NCBI GenBank assembly: GCA_018056145.1
Contig: JAGPGE010000068.1
Span: forward strand, 1-13,335
Source: Armatimonadota bacterium
Lineage (GTDB): Bacteria; Armatimonadota; Zipacnadia; Zipacnadales; JABUFB01
Direction: 5' to 3'
DNA length: 13,335 nt
The position numbers and the translations under genes were made by a program. This document shows positions 1 through 6,603 of this stretch, in pieces. Every line of letters begins with the position of its first letter. The stretch's first letter is position 1. The notes under the pieces are model-generated. The model did no database searches, was not told where the DNA came from, and saw nothing but the letters and a program-made list of their open reading frames with translations.

Positions 1-25
1 TGCCAAGACATACTACGTCGGCCAT
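1..25 (-). CDS. Start of a probable PfkB-family sugar kinase (partial, runs off the left edge)
   Basis: Only the first eight codons are in the window. They read ATG GCC GAC GTA GTA TGT CTT GGC, giving MADVVCLG. The complement of 32-38 is GAGGTGA, a good Shine-Dalgarno site six bases before the ATG, which supports a real start. The residues match the usual opening of PfkB/ribokinase-family carbohydrate kinases, where a first beta strand of the form DVVCLGE leads into the substrate-binding region. That assignment rests on family memory and very few residues, so it is tentative. The gene is divergent from the secreted-protein gene at 640, and the palindromic element lies between them. Other nucleotide- or sugar-binding proteins could begin in the same way. 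Confidence 0.4.
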
Positions 26-31
26 TGCAGA

Positions 32-38
32 TCACCTC
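32..38 (-). promoter_or_regulatory. Ribosome binding site of the left-edge gene
   Basis: On the minus strand this reads GAGGTGA, six bases ahead of the ATG at 25-23. It is the main evidence that a gene starts here and runs leftward out of the window. Confidence 0.45.
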
Positions 39-60
39 GAGCGATTTTGGGTCGGACACA

Positions 61-73
61 GGGGAGGTTCCCC
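61..73. repeat. Small perfect hairpin in the leader of the left-edge gene
   Basis: GGGGA (61-65), a GGT loop and TCCCC (69-73) form a perfect five-pair stem. It stands next to a longer hairpin at 75-95. Both lie 36-70 bases upstream of the minus-strand start at 25, so they may be in that gene's 5' leader or promoter region. No function can be read from the sequence. Confidence 0.5.
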
Positions 74-74
74 G

Positions 75-95
75 CGGAGGATTGGGAATCCTCCG
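75..95. repeat. Strong hairpin with nine-pair perfect stem and three-base loop
   Basis: CGGAGGATT (75-83) and AATCCTCCG (87-95) are exact reverse complements around a GGG loop. No T-run follows on the plus strand (TCAATCG) or on the minus strand, so it is not a standard intrinsic terminator. On the minus strand the loop reads CCC and the 3' arm contains GGAGG-like sequence. It could be a leader structure, a protein-binding site, or a solitary member of a palindromic repeat family. Confidence 0.6.
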
Positions 96-209
96 TCAAT
101 CGAGGCGGCCTGTTGAGGCGGGGGGGCGGACTCGATCTTGTGGGTAATCACCCGTCATCTGATCGCCGGCCTGAGCATTTCCGCGCCTTCCGGTCCTGAC
201 TATTGCCCT
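96..209. other. Intergenic stretch with no recognised feature
   Basis: This GC-rich stretch lies between the tandem hairpins and the palindromic element. It contains a G-run near 119-127. I see no convincing coding region, promoter pair or RNA gene. A TTGACG hexamer on the minus strand (99-94) has no suitable -10 partner at normal spacing. Confidence 0.4.
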
Positions 210-450
210 ACAGCCCGCGAAGCGGGCAGGCGCCACCAGCCACGGGTGGAGTGGAGCGAAGCGGAACGGAAGCCGTGGATTCCGGCCCGAACCGGTTCCT
301 CAGCCCCCGAATGGGGGCGACACAACAGCGCTGCTTCTGTCGCCCCCTGTCGGGGGCTTGTGGGGAATTTTGTCGCCTGGTTCCAGGGGCTGCGTCCCGC
401 TTCGCGGTCCTTGCCCCTGGCTATAAGCTGCCGCCCGCTTCGCGGGCTGT
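210..450. repeat. Composite palindromic intergenic element bounded by an 18-base inverted repeat
   Basis: The ends are ACAGCCCGCGAAGCGGGC (210-227) and its exact reverse complement (433-450). Each end is itself a hairpin with a GCCCGC/GCGGGC stem and a three-base loop. Inside lie further inverted repeats: CCACGG/CCGTGG (240-245 with 273-278), GCCCCC/GGGGGC (303-308 with 313-318), a ten-base pair of arms (313-322 with 338-347), GCCCCC/GGGGGC (342-347 with 352-357), and CCAGGGGC/GCCCCTGG (383-390 with 413-420) enclosing CCGC-TTC-GCGG (397-407). No transposase gene is visible. From memory it resembles dispersed intergenic repeats of planctomycete-like genomes, which I could not check. A REP/BIME-like or MITE-like element is the likeliest class. 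Open frames crossing it look spurious. Confidence 0.7.
303..357. repeat. Core of overlapping, mutually exclusive hairpins
   Basis: GCCCCC (303-308) pairs with GGGGGC (313-318) over a GAAT loop, and GCCCCC (342-347) pairs with GGGGGC (352-357) over a TGTC loop. Alternatively GGGGGCGACA (313-322) pairs perfectly with TGTCGCCCCC (338-347) over a 15-base loop, which destroys both small hairpins and frees the outer arms to pair with each other. TGTCGCC recurs at 371-377. The arrangement allows two folds if transcribed, though nothing shows that it is. Confidence 0.6.
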
Positions 451-560
451 GAGGCTACGGCAACGGCCCGCGGCATTCCGGCGTGTGGTCGGTGAGGGGA
501 TCGTGCCCGGATTGTACGCCCCACCCACTTTTCGCGGTCAAACCCGGGGCGGGCGCTTGC

Positions 561-589
561 TTGACGCAGGAACGGCTGTGCTATATAGT
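561..589 (+). promoter_or_regulatory. Sigma-70-type promoter for the secreted-protein gene
   Basis: TTGACG (561-566) and TATAGT (584-589) each match the consensus in five of six positions, with the ideal 17-base spacing. Transcription would start near 595-597, leaving a leader of about 45 bases before the ATG at 640. This also argues against translation from the ATG at 595, which would lie at the transcript's very 5' end. Confidence 0.65.
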
Positions 590-624
590 CAGCTATGCTC
601 CCACAAGCTGCCCGGAGTCTGCAC

Positions 625-631
625 GAGGAGG
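625..631 (+). promoter_or_regulatory. Ribosome binding site deciding the start at 640
   Basis: GAGGAGG lies eight bases before the ATG at 640, an optimal Shine-Dalgarno match. It selects this ATG over the in-frame upstream one at 595, which has no such site. Confidence 0.75.
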
Positions 632-639
632 GTGTCCGC

Positions 640-1848
640 ATGCCCACATTGCGCCTCAGCCTCACCATTGCCGCTGTCCTCTCGCTGAGCCTTTTCCTGA
701 TCCTGCCATGTCTGGCCCAGACGGGCGCATCAGAAAGCATTTACATTGCGAACACGAAGGTCATCACGATTCGCGAGAAGGGCACCTACAACTCCATCCG
801 CGACCGGGCCGTTGCTATCGACAAAGCCATCACCCAGGTGATTTCCACCCAGGATACCCAGAAGCTCAACCTGACGATGAAGGAAGAGGGCGGGCTGTGG
901 CGGATCTACGCAGGCCCGGTTCAGATCGTGACCGTTTTCCCGTCCGAAGCCAAGGCCAACGGGCTGCCACCGAAGAGTCTCGCGGCGGCGTGGGTGAAGA
1001 ACCTGCGCGAGGCGTTCCCGCGCTGCACCCCGTGCTCCAAGCTGCCAGCGAGCGCATTCCAGCCCAAGCCCGGCCAGGCGCCCGCAGTCGTGACGCCCAA
1101 GCCGCCGGCCCCTGGGAACCCGAAGCCTGAGGCCCCGGAAGCCCCTGCCGCACCGGTGGCGACTGTGGCCGAGGTCACTCCACCCGCCGTCGCGCCGGCC
1201 AATCCTGTGGTCGCGGCCATCGGGGCACCCGAACTGCTGGTGCGGGACGCGTTCAACACCGTGCGGGCGCTCTCCGAGGAGGAGTACACCCATAAGCGCG
1301 AGGAACTGGTTCAGCACCTGATCCAGGACCTGACCCCGTTCATCACCGGTAAGGTCGCGAGCACGCTGCGGCCGGGTACCACGCACATCGCCGCGGTTCC
1401 CGCGGAGACAGGCCCAGCCGTCCCGATCACACCGACGCCGGTTGAGCCGGTGGAGCCTGCGACCGAACCGGTCGCGCCCATGGAGCCGAGCACCAGCGAT
1501 ACTGAGGTCACCACCGCCCCTCCGGTTGGTCCCACGCCGGTGGCCAGCACAGTGAGTGTCCCGACGCCCAGCCCCGAAGCCAGCGTTCCGGCGGCGACGA
1601 ACCTACCTGCGGCGAAGAGCGGCGATCCGTCGTATGCGAAGGTACCGCAGAAGAACCGGATCCGAAAGAAGCTGGAAGCCACGCGGGAACCCTATCTGAA
1701 CCTGCGCAAGGACAATCCAGACGCGGCCAAGCCCATTGCGGATCTGCTTGCGGCATGTCGGAGCGCCTATGCGAGGGCGGACTTCGACGAATCAGAGCGA
1801 TACGTGGATTCCGCCCTAAAGCTGCTGGGAGTGGATTTCACGGAGTAG
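640..1848 (+). CDS. Secreted protein with small N-terminal domain and Pro/Ala/Thr-rich linkers, function unknown
   Basis: The product is 402 residues. Residues 1-26 form a typical signal peptide (charged start, hydrophobic core, PCLA then Q), so the protein is exported; the cysteine at 24 does not sit in a proper lipobox. Residues about 33-127 form the only globular-looking domain (SIYIANTKVITIREKG, then TQKLNLTMKEEGGLWRIYAG, then a helix rich in Ala and Lys). Its pattern recalls the periplasmic domain before the membrane part of some MscS-like channels, from memory and weakly. A CTPC pair follows at 129-132. Residues 140-197 and 252-325 are Pro/Ala/Thr/Val-rich and probably disordered. They flank a helical segment (198-245), and a charged helical tail (335-400) ends the protein. 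It is likely an envelope or surface protein reaching through the periplasm. The start is fixed by the promoter at 561-589 and the GAGGAGG site. Confidence 0.85.
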   Translation: MPTLRLSLTIAAVLSLSLFLILPCLAQTGASESIYIANTKVITIREKGTYNSIRDRAVAIDKAITQVISTQDTQKLNLTMKEEGGLWRIYAGPVQIVTVFPSEAKANGLPPKSLAAAWVKNLREAFPRCTPCSKLPASAFQPKPGQAPAVVTPKPPAPGNPKPEAPEAPAAPVATVAEVTPPAVAPANPVVAAIGAPELLVRDAFNTVRALSEEEYTHKREELVQHLIQDLTPFITGKVASTLRPGTTHIAAVPAETGPAVPITPTPVEPVEPATEPVAPMEPSTSDTEVTTAPPVGPTPVASTVSVPTPSPEASVPAATNLPAAKSGDPSYAKVPQKNRIRKKLEATREPYLNLRKDNPDAAKPIADLLAACRSAYARADFDESERYVDSALKLLGVDFTE

Positions 1849-1876
1849 GCTCTCGAGCAGATATACCGTGCGGATG

Positions 1877-1913
1877 CGGGCCAGAGGGCGTTGCTCTCCG
1901 GCCCGTTGCTTTT
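1877..1913 (+). terminator. Probable intrinsic terminator after the secreted-protein gene
   Basis: CGGGCC AGAG (1877-1886) pairs with CTCT (1894-1897) and GGCCCG (1900-1905), with a two-base CC bulge, and TTGCTTTT (1906-1913) follows. It starts 28 bases after the stop at 1848. The T-tract is interrupted, so termination may be partial and allow some read-through into the next gene. Confidence 0.6.
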
Positions 1914-1943
1914 GGGCACGTCGGGATCTAGGCTTGGCCAGAG

Positions 1944-1957
1944 CAGTGGGGGCACTG
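1944..1957 (+). promoter_or_regulatory. Small hairpin presenting the ribosome binding site of the next gene in its loop
   Basis: CAGTG (1944-1948) and CACTG (1953-1957) pair around a GGGG loop. That G-run is the only plausible Shine-Dalgarno sequence for the ATG at 1963, ten bases downstream. A role in translation control is speculative. Confidence 0.35.
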
Positions 1958-1962
1958 TACCC

Positions 1963-2685
1963 ATGAAGTCCCGGCCCACGGCGTCTCGGCGCTTCGCGCT
2001 GATGGTGGTCACTGCCATCTGCGTGCTGGTTGCGGTCATGTACTACACCGAGGGCTGGCGCGGACTTCTGCGCCGGCGTGTGGTTGTCCCCGTGCTCCGG
2101 ATTTCCGACTACGAGCAATGGGCGCGCTTCCAGTTCAGCGTGAACTTCCCCAACAGCAAGCCACTCAACTGGGACATCGCAGTTGCCGCGGTAAAGCTGT
2201 ACAACGAGAAGCCTATGGGGCCCTTCGTGCTTGCCGTTGAGCCAGGCCAACGCGGAAATGACTGTTCGGACTTTGTGGCGTGCGCCGTGGATGAGGGGCT
2301 GGGCGTGGGCGCCCGGTTCCGGCGTGCCGGCGCCGAGCACGTCCATGGAGAGAACCCGAGGCTGTTTGGCGCGATAGTCTGGGTACCCGGCGTCCCGGTG
2401 CAACCGGGAGACATCATCAGTGTGCGGCACTCGCCCTGGTACAAGCCGTACAAAGGCGCATGCTGGCACGTAGGTATCATCGGCAGCGACGGCCGAGTGT
2501 ATGACTACACGAAGCTGAAACGGTGGCCCGAAGCACGTTACGGCCGGACCCCCTTCAGGGAGTTCGTGCGGAACTGCCATAGCCCGGGGGACGTGGTGGT
2601 CAGAAGGCTTGCGCCCCAGTACCGGTACCGAATCAGGCCCCTGCCGCAGACCGAGATGTCACCAGCGTCGCAACCCCAGCCGTGA
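1963..2685 (+). CDS. Membrane-anchored NlpC/P60-like (papain-fold) putative cysteine hydrolase
   Basis: The product is 240 residues. A basic N-terminus and one hydrophobic segment (about 11-28) suggest a signal anchor with the rest outside the membrane. Residues 99-105 (NDCSDFV) put a cysteine at the start of a helix, as in NlpC/P60 and related papain-fold enzymes. QPGDIISV (147-154) is the usual strand before the histidine region. CWHVGIIGSDGRVYDY (167-182) supplies His169 in the classic HVGI context, with Asp181 as a possible third residue. Such enzymes commonly cut peptidoglycan peptides, but amidase or transferase relatives share the fold, so the substrate is unknown. The Pro-rich C-terminus lacks a binding domain. 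The ATG at 1963 is preferred; an upstream TTG at 1891 lies inside the terminator hairpin. The gene ends eight bases from the stop of the convergent LCP gene. Confidence 0.7.
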   Translation: MKSRPTASRRFALMVVTAICVLVAVMYYTEGWRGLLRRRVVVPVLRISDYEQWARFQFSVNFPNSKPLNWDIAVAAVKLYNEKPMGPFVLAVEPGQRGNDCSDFVACAVDEGLGVGARFRRAGAEHVHGENPRLFGAIVWVPGVPVQPGDIISVRHSPWYKPYKGACWHVGIIGSDGRVYDYTKLKRWPEARYGRTPFREFVRNCHSPGDVVVRRLAPQYRYRIRPLPQTEMSPASQPQP

Positions 2686-2693
2686 CCGGCTTC

Positions 2694-3827
2694 TCAGTCG
2701 TCCTCTTCGTCCGTCTCCCCCGCGTTTGCCCGGTCCTGCTGCCCGCCGATTGTGGGGTCGGCTTCCACGTCCGTATCGGGCGCGATCTCACCGCCCAGAA
2801 GCGCGGCGTCAATCTCCTCCATGCGGGCCTTTGTTTCGCGCGGAAGCAGGATGGCGTACCACGCGCTGCTGTGTTCGGGGCGAGTGGCGATCACACGTGA
2901 GATGGTGTTGTCGAGGTCCAGGTCCCTCGCAAGCAGCCCAAGCGCGGCAAGCTCAGCGACGGTCATATTGGTGCTGACCATTTCGCGCAGCGCGTGAACC
3001 ACCTGGGGCAGGCGGGTAACGGTAGTGGGCTTGGCCTTCTGCCTCACCAGTTCCTTGAGCACGTACTGCTGGCGCTGGTTGCGCATATAATCACTGCTCG
3101 CCCTGCCTCGCCAATCCTTGCGGTGGCGGACGAAACCCTCGATCTGTTTGCCGTCCAAGTGCTGTAAGCCCTTCTTCAGGTCGATGTCCAGTCCGCCGTA
3201 ATTGTCGCGGTACTTCATGTCGCGGTCCACATAAAGATCGAGGCCGCCCACGGCGTCGAAGAGCTTGGGGAAGCGGGTGACGTCGGTTTTCACGTAGAAG
3301 TCAATCTCCAACGGATAGCCCACCTGGTTGGTGAACATCTCCTCCACCGTGCGCAAGGTCATGATCTCACCGGTGCCTTTGCGGCGGTTGAAGGAGTAGA
3401 CCGCGTTGATCTTCTGGTACCCGTAGCCCGGGATGCGGACTTTCAGGTCGCGAGGGATCGACACTGCCGCGGCGCGCTTGGTGTCCTTGCGCAGCATGAC
3501 CAGCATGATGGTGTCAGCTCGCCCGCCCTCGCGCTTCTCATCTGTACCCAGGACCAGTATATTGACCTGTTGCTTTCCAGGGCAGAGCTCCATTCCACCG
3601 TGAGAAAAGACGGACCCGAGCAGGCCGCCACTGGCGCGACGTGTCCCGGCGGACAGGCGCGCTAGGCTGTCGCGGCCATTGGTCTGCGGCGCCATGAGCA
3701 GATCATACACACCGTAGGCGCCGGCGAGTACGATGAAACCCGCGAAAGCGGCAACGAACGCATCCAGCGCCACACGGTTGCGAGCAGGGCGACGATAGGG
3801 TCGTGAGACGGCGACTGCACTCGGCAA
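2694..3827 (-). CDS. LytR-CpsA-Psr (LCP) family cell-envelope protein
   Basis: The product is 377 residues: a basic cytoplasmic N-terminus, one membrane segment (about 20-43), a linker, and an extracytoplasmic LCP domain (about 88-262). Family hallmarks are visible: ILVLGTDEK...GRADTIMLV (90-110) with Arg103 and Asp105, SIPRD (123-127), GYQKINAVYSF (136-146), the VGGLDLYVD stretch (193-201), and RHRKD...DYMRNQRQQ (234-254) with the conserved arginines. LCP proteins transfer glycopolymers from polyprenyl-pyrophosphate carriers to peptidoglycan or proteins; the polymer here is unknown. The C-terminal 40 residues are strongly acidic and probably disordered. The start is a TTG, chosen because GAGGAG lies seven bases upstream (complement of 3835-3840) and no ATG or GTG fits. 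It lies 24 bases after mutS, as the last gene of the minus-strand block. Confidence 0.93.
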   Translation of the reverse strand: MPSAVAVSRPYRRPARNRVALDAFVAAFAGFIVLAGAYGVYDLLMAPQTNGRDSLARLSAGTRRASGGLLGSVFSHGGMELCPGKQQVNILVLGTDEKREGGRADTIMLVMLRKDTKRAAAVSIPRDLKVRIPGYGYQKINAVYSFNRRKGTGEIMTLRTVEEMFTNQVGYPLEIDFYVKTDVTRFPKLFDAVGGLDLYVDRDMKYRDNYGGLDIDLKKGLQHLDGKQIEGFVRHRKDWRGRASSDYMRNQRQQYVLKELVRQKAKPTTVTRLPQVVHALREMVSTNMTVAELAALGLLARDLDLDNTISRVIATRPEHSSAWYAILLPRETKARMEEIDAALLGGEIAPDTDVEADPTIGGQQDRANAGETDEEDD

Positions 3828-3834
3828 GGTTCTG

Positions 3835-3840
3835 CTCCTC
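3835..3840 (-). promoter_or_regulatory. Ribosome binding site deciding the TTG start of the LCP gene
   Basis: On the minus strand this reads GAGGAG, seven bases before TTG at 3827-3825. It supports the unusual start codon. Confidence 0.6.
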
Positions 3841-3851
3841 GTGTGATGGCC

Positions 3852-6551
3852 TCAGCCGGTTCGCTTACGCGCCTGGTCCTGAAGTTCTTTGAGTATGACT
3901 AACGCCTCAACAGGCGTGAGTGTATCCAGTTCGAGCTTGCTGAGCCGATCCACCACGGGGTCGGGGGCGGCCTCGAAAAGCTGCAACTGAACCGCCGGGG
4001 CCACCTTCGCGGCAGCATCCCGCGAAGGCGCGACGCCGGCGCCCAGGTCTTCCTGCTCCAACGAGTGTAGGACTTCCCGCGCGCGTTCGATGACAGCTCG
4101 CGGCAGACCCGCAAGCCGGGCGACCTGAATCCCGTAACTGCGGTCGGTTCCGCCGGGCACGATCTTGCGCAGGAAGACGATGTCCTCGCCCTGCTCCTTG
4201 ACCGCGATGCGCAGATTGCGCACCCGGGGCACAGTCTCAGTCAGCTCGTTCAGGTGGTGGTAGTGGGTTGCGAAGAGGGTCTTCGCTCCGATCTGGTTGA
4301 CGATGTACTCGGCCACCGCCCAGGCGATGGACAGGCCATCGAAGGTGCTTGTGCCGCGACCGATCTCGTCCAAGACGATGAGGCTCCGAACCGTGGCGTT
4401 ATGCAGGATATTGGCGGATTCGGTCATCTCGACCATGAACGTCGACTGGCCGGTGGCGAGGTCGTCGCTTGCGCCCACGCGCGTGAAGATGCGGTCCAGG
4501 ACCCCGATGCGCGCGAACCGAGCGGGGACGAAGCTGCCCATCTGGGCCATGAGGCAGATAAGCGCAACCTGCCGCAGGTAGGTGCTCTTACCTGCCATGT
4601 TGGGGCCGGTCACAATGAGCATCTGGCTGTGCTCGCAATCGAGATGGGCGTCGTTGGGCACGAAGGCTTCGGCCAACTGGGTGCGCTCGACCACCGGGTG
4701 GCGGCCGTCTCTGATCTCCACGGTGTCTGAGCTATCCACTTCCGGGCGGGTGTAGTTGTACTCCACCGCCACCCGGGCCAGCGCAAGCAGCACGTCGAGC
4801 TGGGCCACTGCGCGGGCAGTGGCCAGGAGGCGATCAGCTTCAGCCGCGACCTGTGCGCGGACTTGACAGAACAGGTCGTATTCCAGTTCGTGGGACTTCT
4901 CCTCAGCGCCGAGGATCTTGTCCTCCATTTCCTTGAGTTCGGGCGTGATGAAGCGCTCGGCGTTTACCAGGGTCTGCTTGCGAAGGTAGTCTCCGGGCAC
5001 CCGTTCGGTGTTCACGCGAGAGACTTCCAGGTAGTAGCCAAAGACCTTGTTGTAGCCGATCTTCAGTTTCTCGATCCCGGTGCGCTGGCGCTCCTTCTCC
5101 TGAAGCTGCGCGATCCACTCACGCCCATTCATCATCGCATCGCGCAGATCGTCGAGTTCGGGGGAGTACCCATCGCGGATGACGTTGCCCTCCGTGATCT
5201 GGGCCGGTGGTTCGTCTGCAATGGCGCGCGAGACTAGGTCAGCCACGTCCTCGAGTGCGTCGAGTTGGCCGCGCAGGTCAGCGAGAAGACCGCCGTTGGC
5301 TGAGGTTCCCTGCCCTCCAGCGAGGGACTGAATGACCTCCGGCACGGAAGCGATGCTTGCGCCGAGAGCGGAAAGATCCCGGGCATTCGCGGTGCCCGCA
5401 GTGACGCGGTTGGTGAGGCGCTCCAGGTCCCGCACTCCGCGCAGCGCTCCCCGGAGACCGTCCGCCATGACACCGTCCTGCACCAGGCCCTCGACGGCGT
5501 CGAGCCTCCGGCAGATCAGGTCCACATCCAGCAAGGGCTGCAGGAGCCACTGCTGCATGAGCCGTGCGCCCATGGGCGTGAGGGTGCGGTCCAGGAGAGA
5601 AAGGAGACTGCCATCGCGGGAGTTGTCGCGCAAAGTCCGGACAAGCTCGAGATTCCGGCGAGTCGCAGAATCGATGACCATGAACTGCGCTGTCGAGTAG
5701 GTCGCGATGCCGGTGAGATGGGGCAAGGCGTCCATGCGGTTCTGCTTCAGGTATCTGAGCGCGAGAGCCGCGGCGCTCTGAGCAGCAGGCATGTCCTGGC
5801 ATCCGAACCCCCGCAGTGAGTCGACCTCGAAGAACTCCTCGAGCTGCCGGCCCGCGGAGCGAAATTCCATGGGGTCAACGTCCAGCGTGGTAATCTGAGC
5901 CTTGTCCACTTTCGCCAGGACAGCGCCCACGCCATCCTGCCCGGCTAGCTCGGAAGAGACCAGTATCTCGGCGGGCTGAAGTCGGGCAATCTCATCAGCA
6001 ACTGCGAGGAACCGGCCATCTCCCCCGTCGAGGCTCGCTTCCAGTGTCTGCGGGGCTCCTGTCTGTCGCGGGACGAGGGGTATCTCGGTGACCAGGAAGT
6101 CTCCCGTCGACACGTCCACGACGGCGATGCCCGCACGATCGCCGAGGGCATCCAGGGAGAGCAGGAAGTTGTGGTCGGCGCCCTGGAGGAGTTCATCCTC
6201 CATGAGGGTACCGGGAGTGATCACCCGTGTCACCTGGCGGCGAACCAGTCCCTGCGCCAGCTTCGGGTCTTCGACCTGGTCGCAGATCGCAGCGCGGAAG
6301 CCCTTGGCCACCAGTTGCCGCAGGTAGCGGTCCAAGGCGTGATACGGCACCCCGCACATGGCGATACGTTCGTCGCCCGAGTACTTGCGGCTGGTCAGCG
6401 TCAGGCCGAGGGCCTCGGACGCTACCCGGGCGTCATCGTCGAACATCTCGTAGAAATCACCCATGCGGAACAGGAGCAGGACATCGGGATAGTCCCGCTT
6501 GGCCTGCGCCCACTGCCGGTACATGGGTGTGAGGTCGCTTTCCTTCTTCAC
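3852..6551 (-). CDS. mutS: DNA mismatch repair protein MutS
   Basis: The product is 899 residues, a normal length for MutS1. It recognises base mismatches and small loops on DNA and starts repair with ATP. The mismatch-reading Phe-X-Glu motif is at 33-35 in RMGDFYEMF. Connector, core and clamp domains span about 130-600 (NKVFGYYLEVSR at 501-512 is typical). The ATPase has Walker A TGPNMAGKST (648-657), SDDLATGQSTFMVEM (695-709), Walker B LIVLDEIGRGT (724-734) and ATHYHHL (761-767). QLQLF (855-859) near the C-terminus fits a beta-clamp binding motif. The start is a GTG that keeps the usual TPM segment of the family; no clear Shine-Dalgarno is seen before it, so the start is somewhat uncertain. 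It lies 52 bases after the fusion gene and 24 before the LCP gene. No mutL is next to it. Confidence 0.98.
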   Translation of the reverse strand: MKKESDLTPMYRQWAQAKRDYPDVLLLFRMGDFYEMFDDDARVASEALGLTLTSRKYSGDERIAMCGVPYHALDRYLRQLVAKGFRAAICDQVEDPKLAQGLVRRQVTRVITPGTLMEDELLQGADHNFLLSLDALGDRAGIAVVDVSTGDFLVTEIPLVPRQTGAPQTLEASLDGGDGRFLAVADEIARLQPAEILVSSELAGQDGVGAVLAKVDKAQITTLDVDPMEFRSAGRQLEEFFEVDSLRGFGCQDMPAAQSAAALALRYLKQNRMDALPHLTGIATYSTAQFMVIDSATRRNLELVRTLRDNSRDGSLLSLLDRTLTPMGARLMQQWLLQPLLDVDLICRRLDAVEGLVQDGVMADGLRGALRGVRDLERLTNRVTAGTANARDLSALGASIASVPEVIQSLAGGQGTSANGGLLADLRGQLDALEDVADLVSRAIADEPPAQITEGNVIRDGYSPELDDLRDAMMNGREWIAQLQEKERQRTGIEKLKIGYNKVFGYYLEVSRVNTERVPGDYLRKQTLVNAERFITPELKEMEDKILGAEEKSHELEYDLFCQVRAQVAAEADRLLATARAVAQLDVLLALARVAVEYNYTRPEVDSSDTVEIRDGRHPVVERTQLAEAFVPNDAHLDCEHSQMLIVTGPNMAGKSTYLRQVALICLMAQMGSFVPARFARIGVLDRIFTRVGASDDLATGQSTFMVEMTESANILHNATVRSLIVLDEIGRGTSTFDGLSIAWAVAEYIVNQIGAKTLFATHYHHLNELTETVPRVRNLRIAVKEQGEDIVFLRKIVPGGTDRSYGIQVARLAGLPRAVIERAREVLHSLEQEDLGAGVAPSRDAAAKVAPAVQLQLFEAAPDPVVDRLSKLELDTLTPVEALVILKELQDQARKRTG

Positions 6552-6603
6552 AGATGGGGCACCCGCGGATCCGGGGAATTGGGGCTCACGATAGGGCCAG
6601 CGA

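Noticed and set aside
71..99. TTGACG on the minus strand (99-94) as a promoter for the left-edge gene
   Set aside because: At 17-base spacing the -10 position reads CGCGGG, which is no match, and the spacer is occupied by the hairpin.
210..450. CRISPR array or integron-type attachment site
   Set aside because: The repeats are inverted, unequal and nested, not regularly spaced direct repeats, and no cas, integrase or cassette gene is present in the window.
595..639. Upstream in-frame ATG at 595 as the start of the secreted protein
   Set aside because: It falls at the predicted transcription start, has no Shine-Dalgarno site, and would put 15 polar residues before the signal peptide. The ATG at 640 has GAGGAGG at eight bases.
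138..1130. Several open frames on both strands (for example 138-452, 203-688, 300-740 minus, 483-1130)
   Set aside because: They run across the palindromic element or lie antisense or out of frame to the secreted-protein gene. Their translations are low-complexity Arg/Pro/Gly-rich, lack ribosome sites, and follow the repeat arms, so they are spurious.
1891..1962. TTG at 1891 as the start of the NlpC/P60-like gene
   Set aside because: It lies within the terminator hairpin and has no ribosome site. The ATG at 1963 puts the basic N-terminus right before the membrane segment.
4254..4730. Long plus-strand frames antisense to mutS, the fusion gene, rseP and dxr (for example 4254-4730, 6712-7881, 10576-11571)
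   Set aside because: They are antisense to well-conserved genes. In high-GC sequence such shadow frames are expected, and none has a recognisable domain.
6552..6600. Small minus-strand reading frame ending at the mutS start (GTGA overlap)
   Set aside because: It encodes only about 13 Pro-rich residues with no convincing ribosome site. The overlap with GTGA is likely chance.
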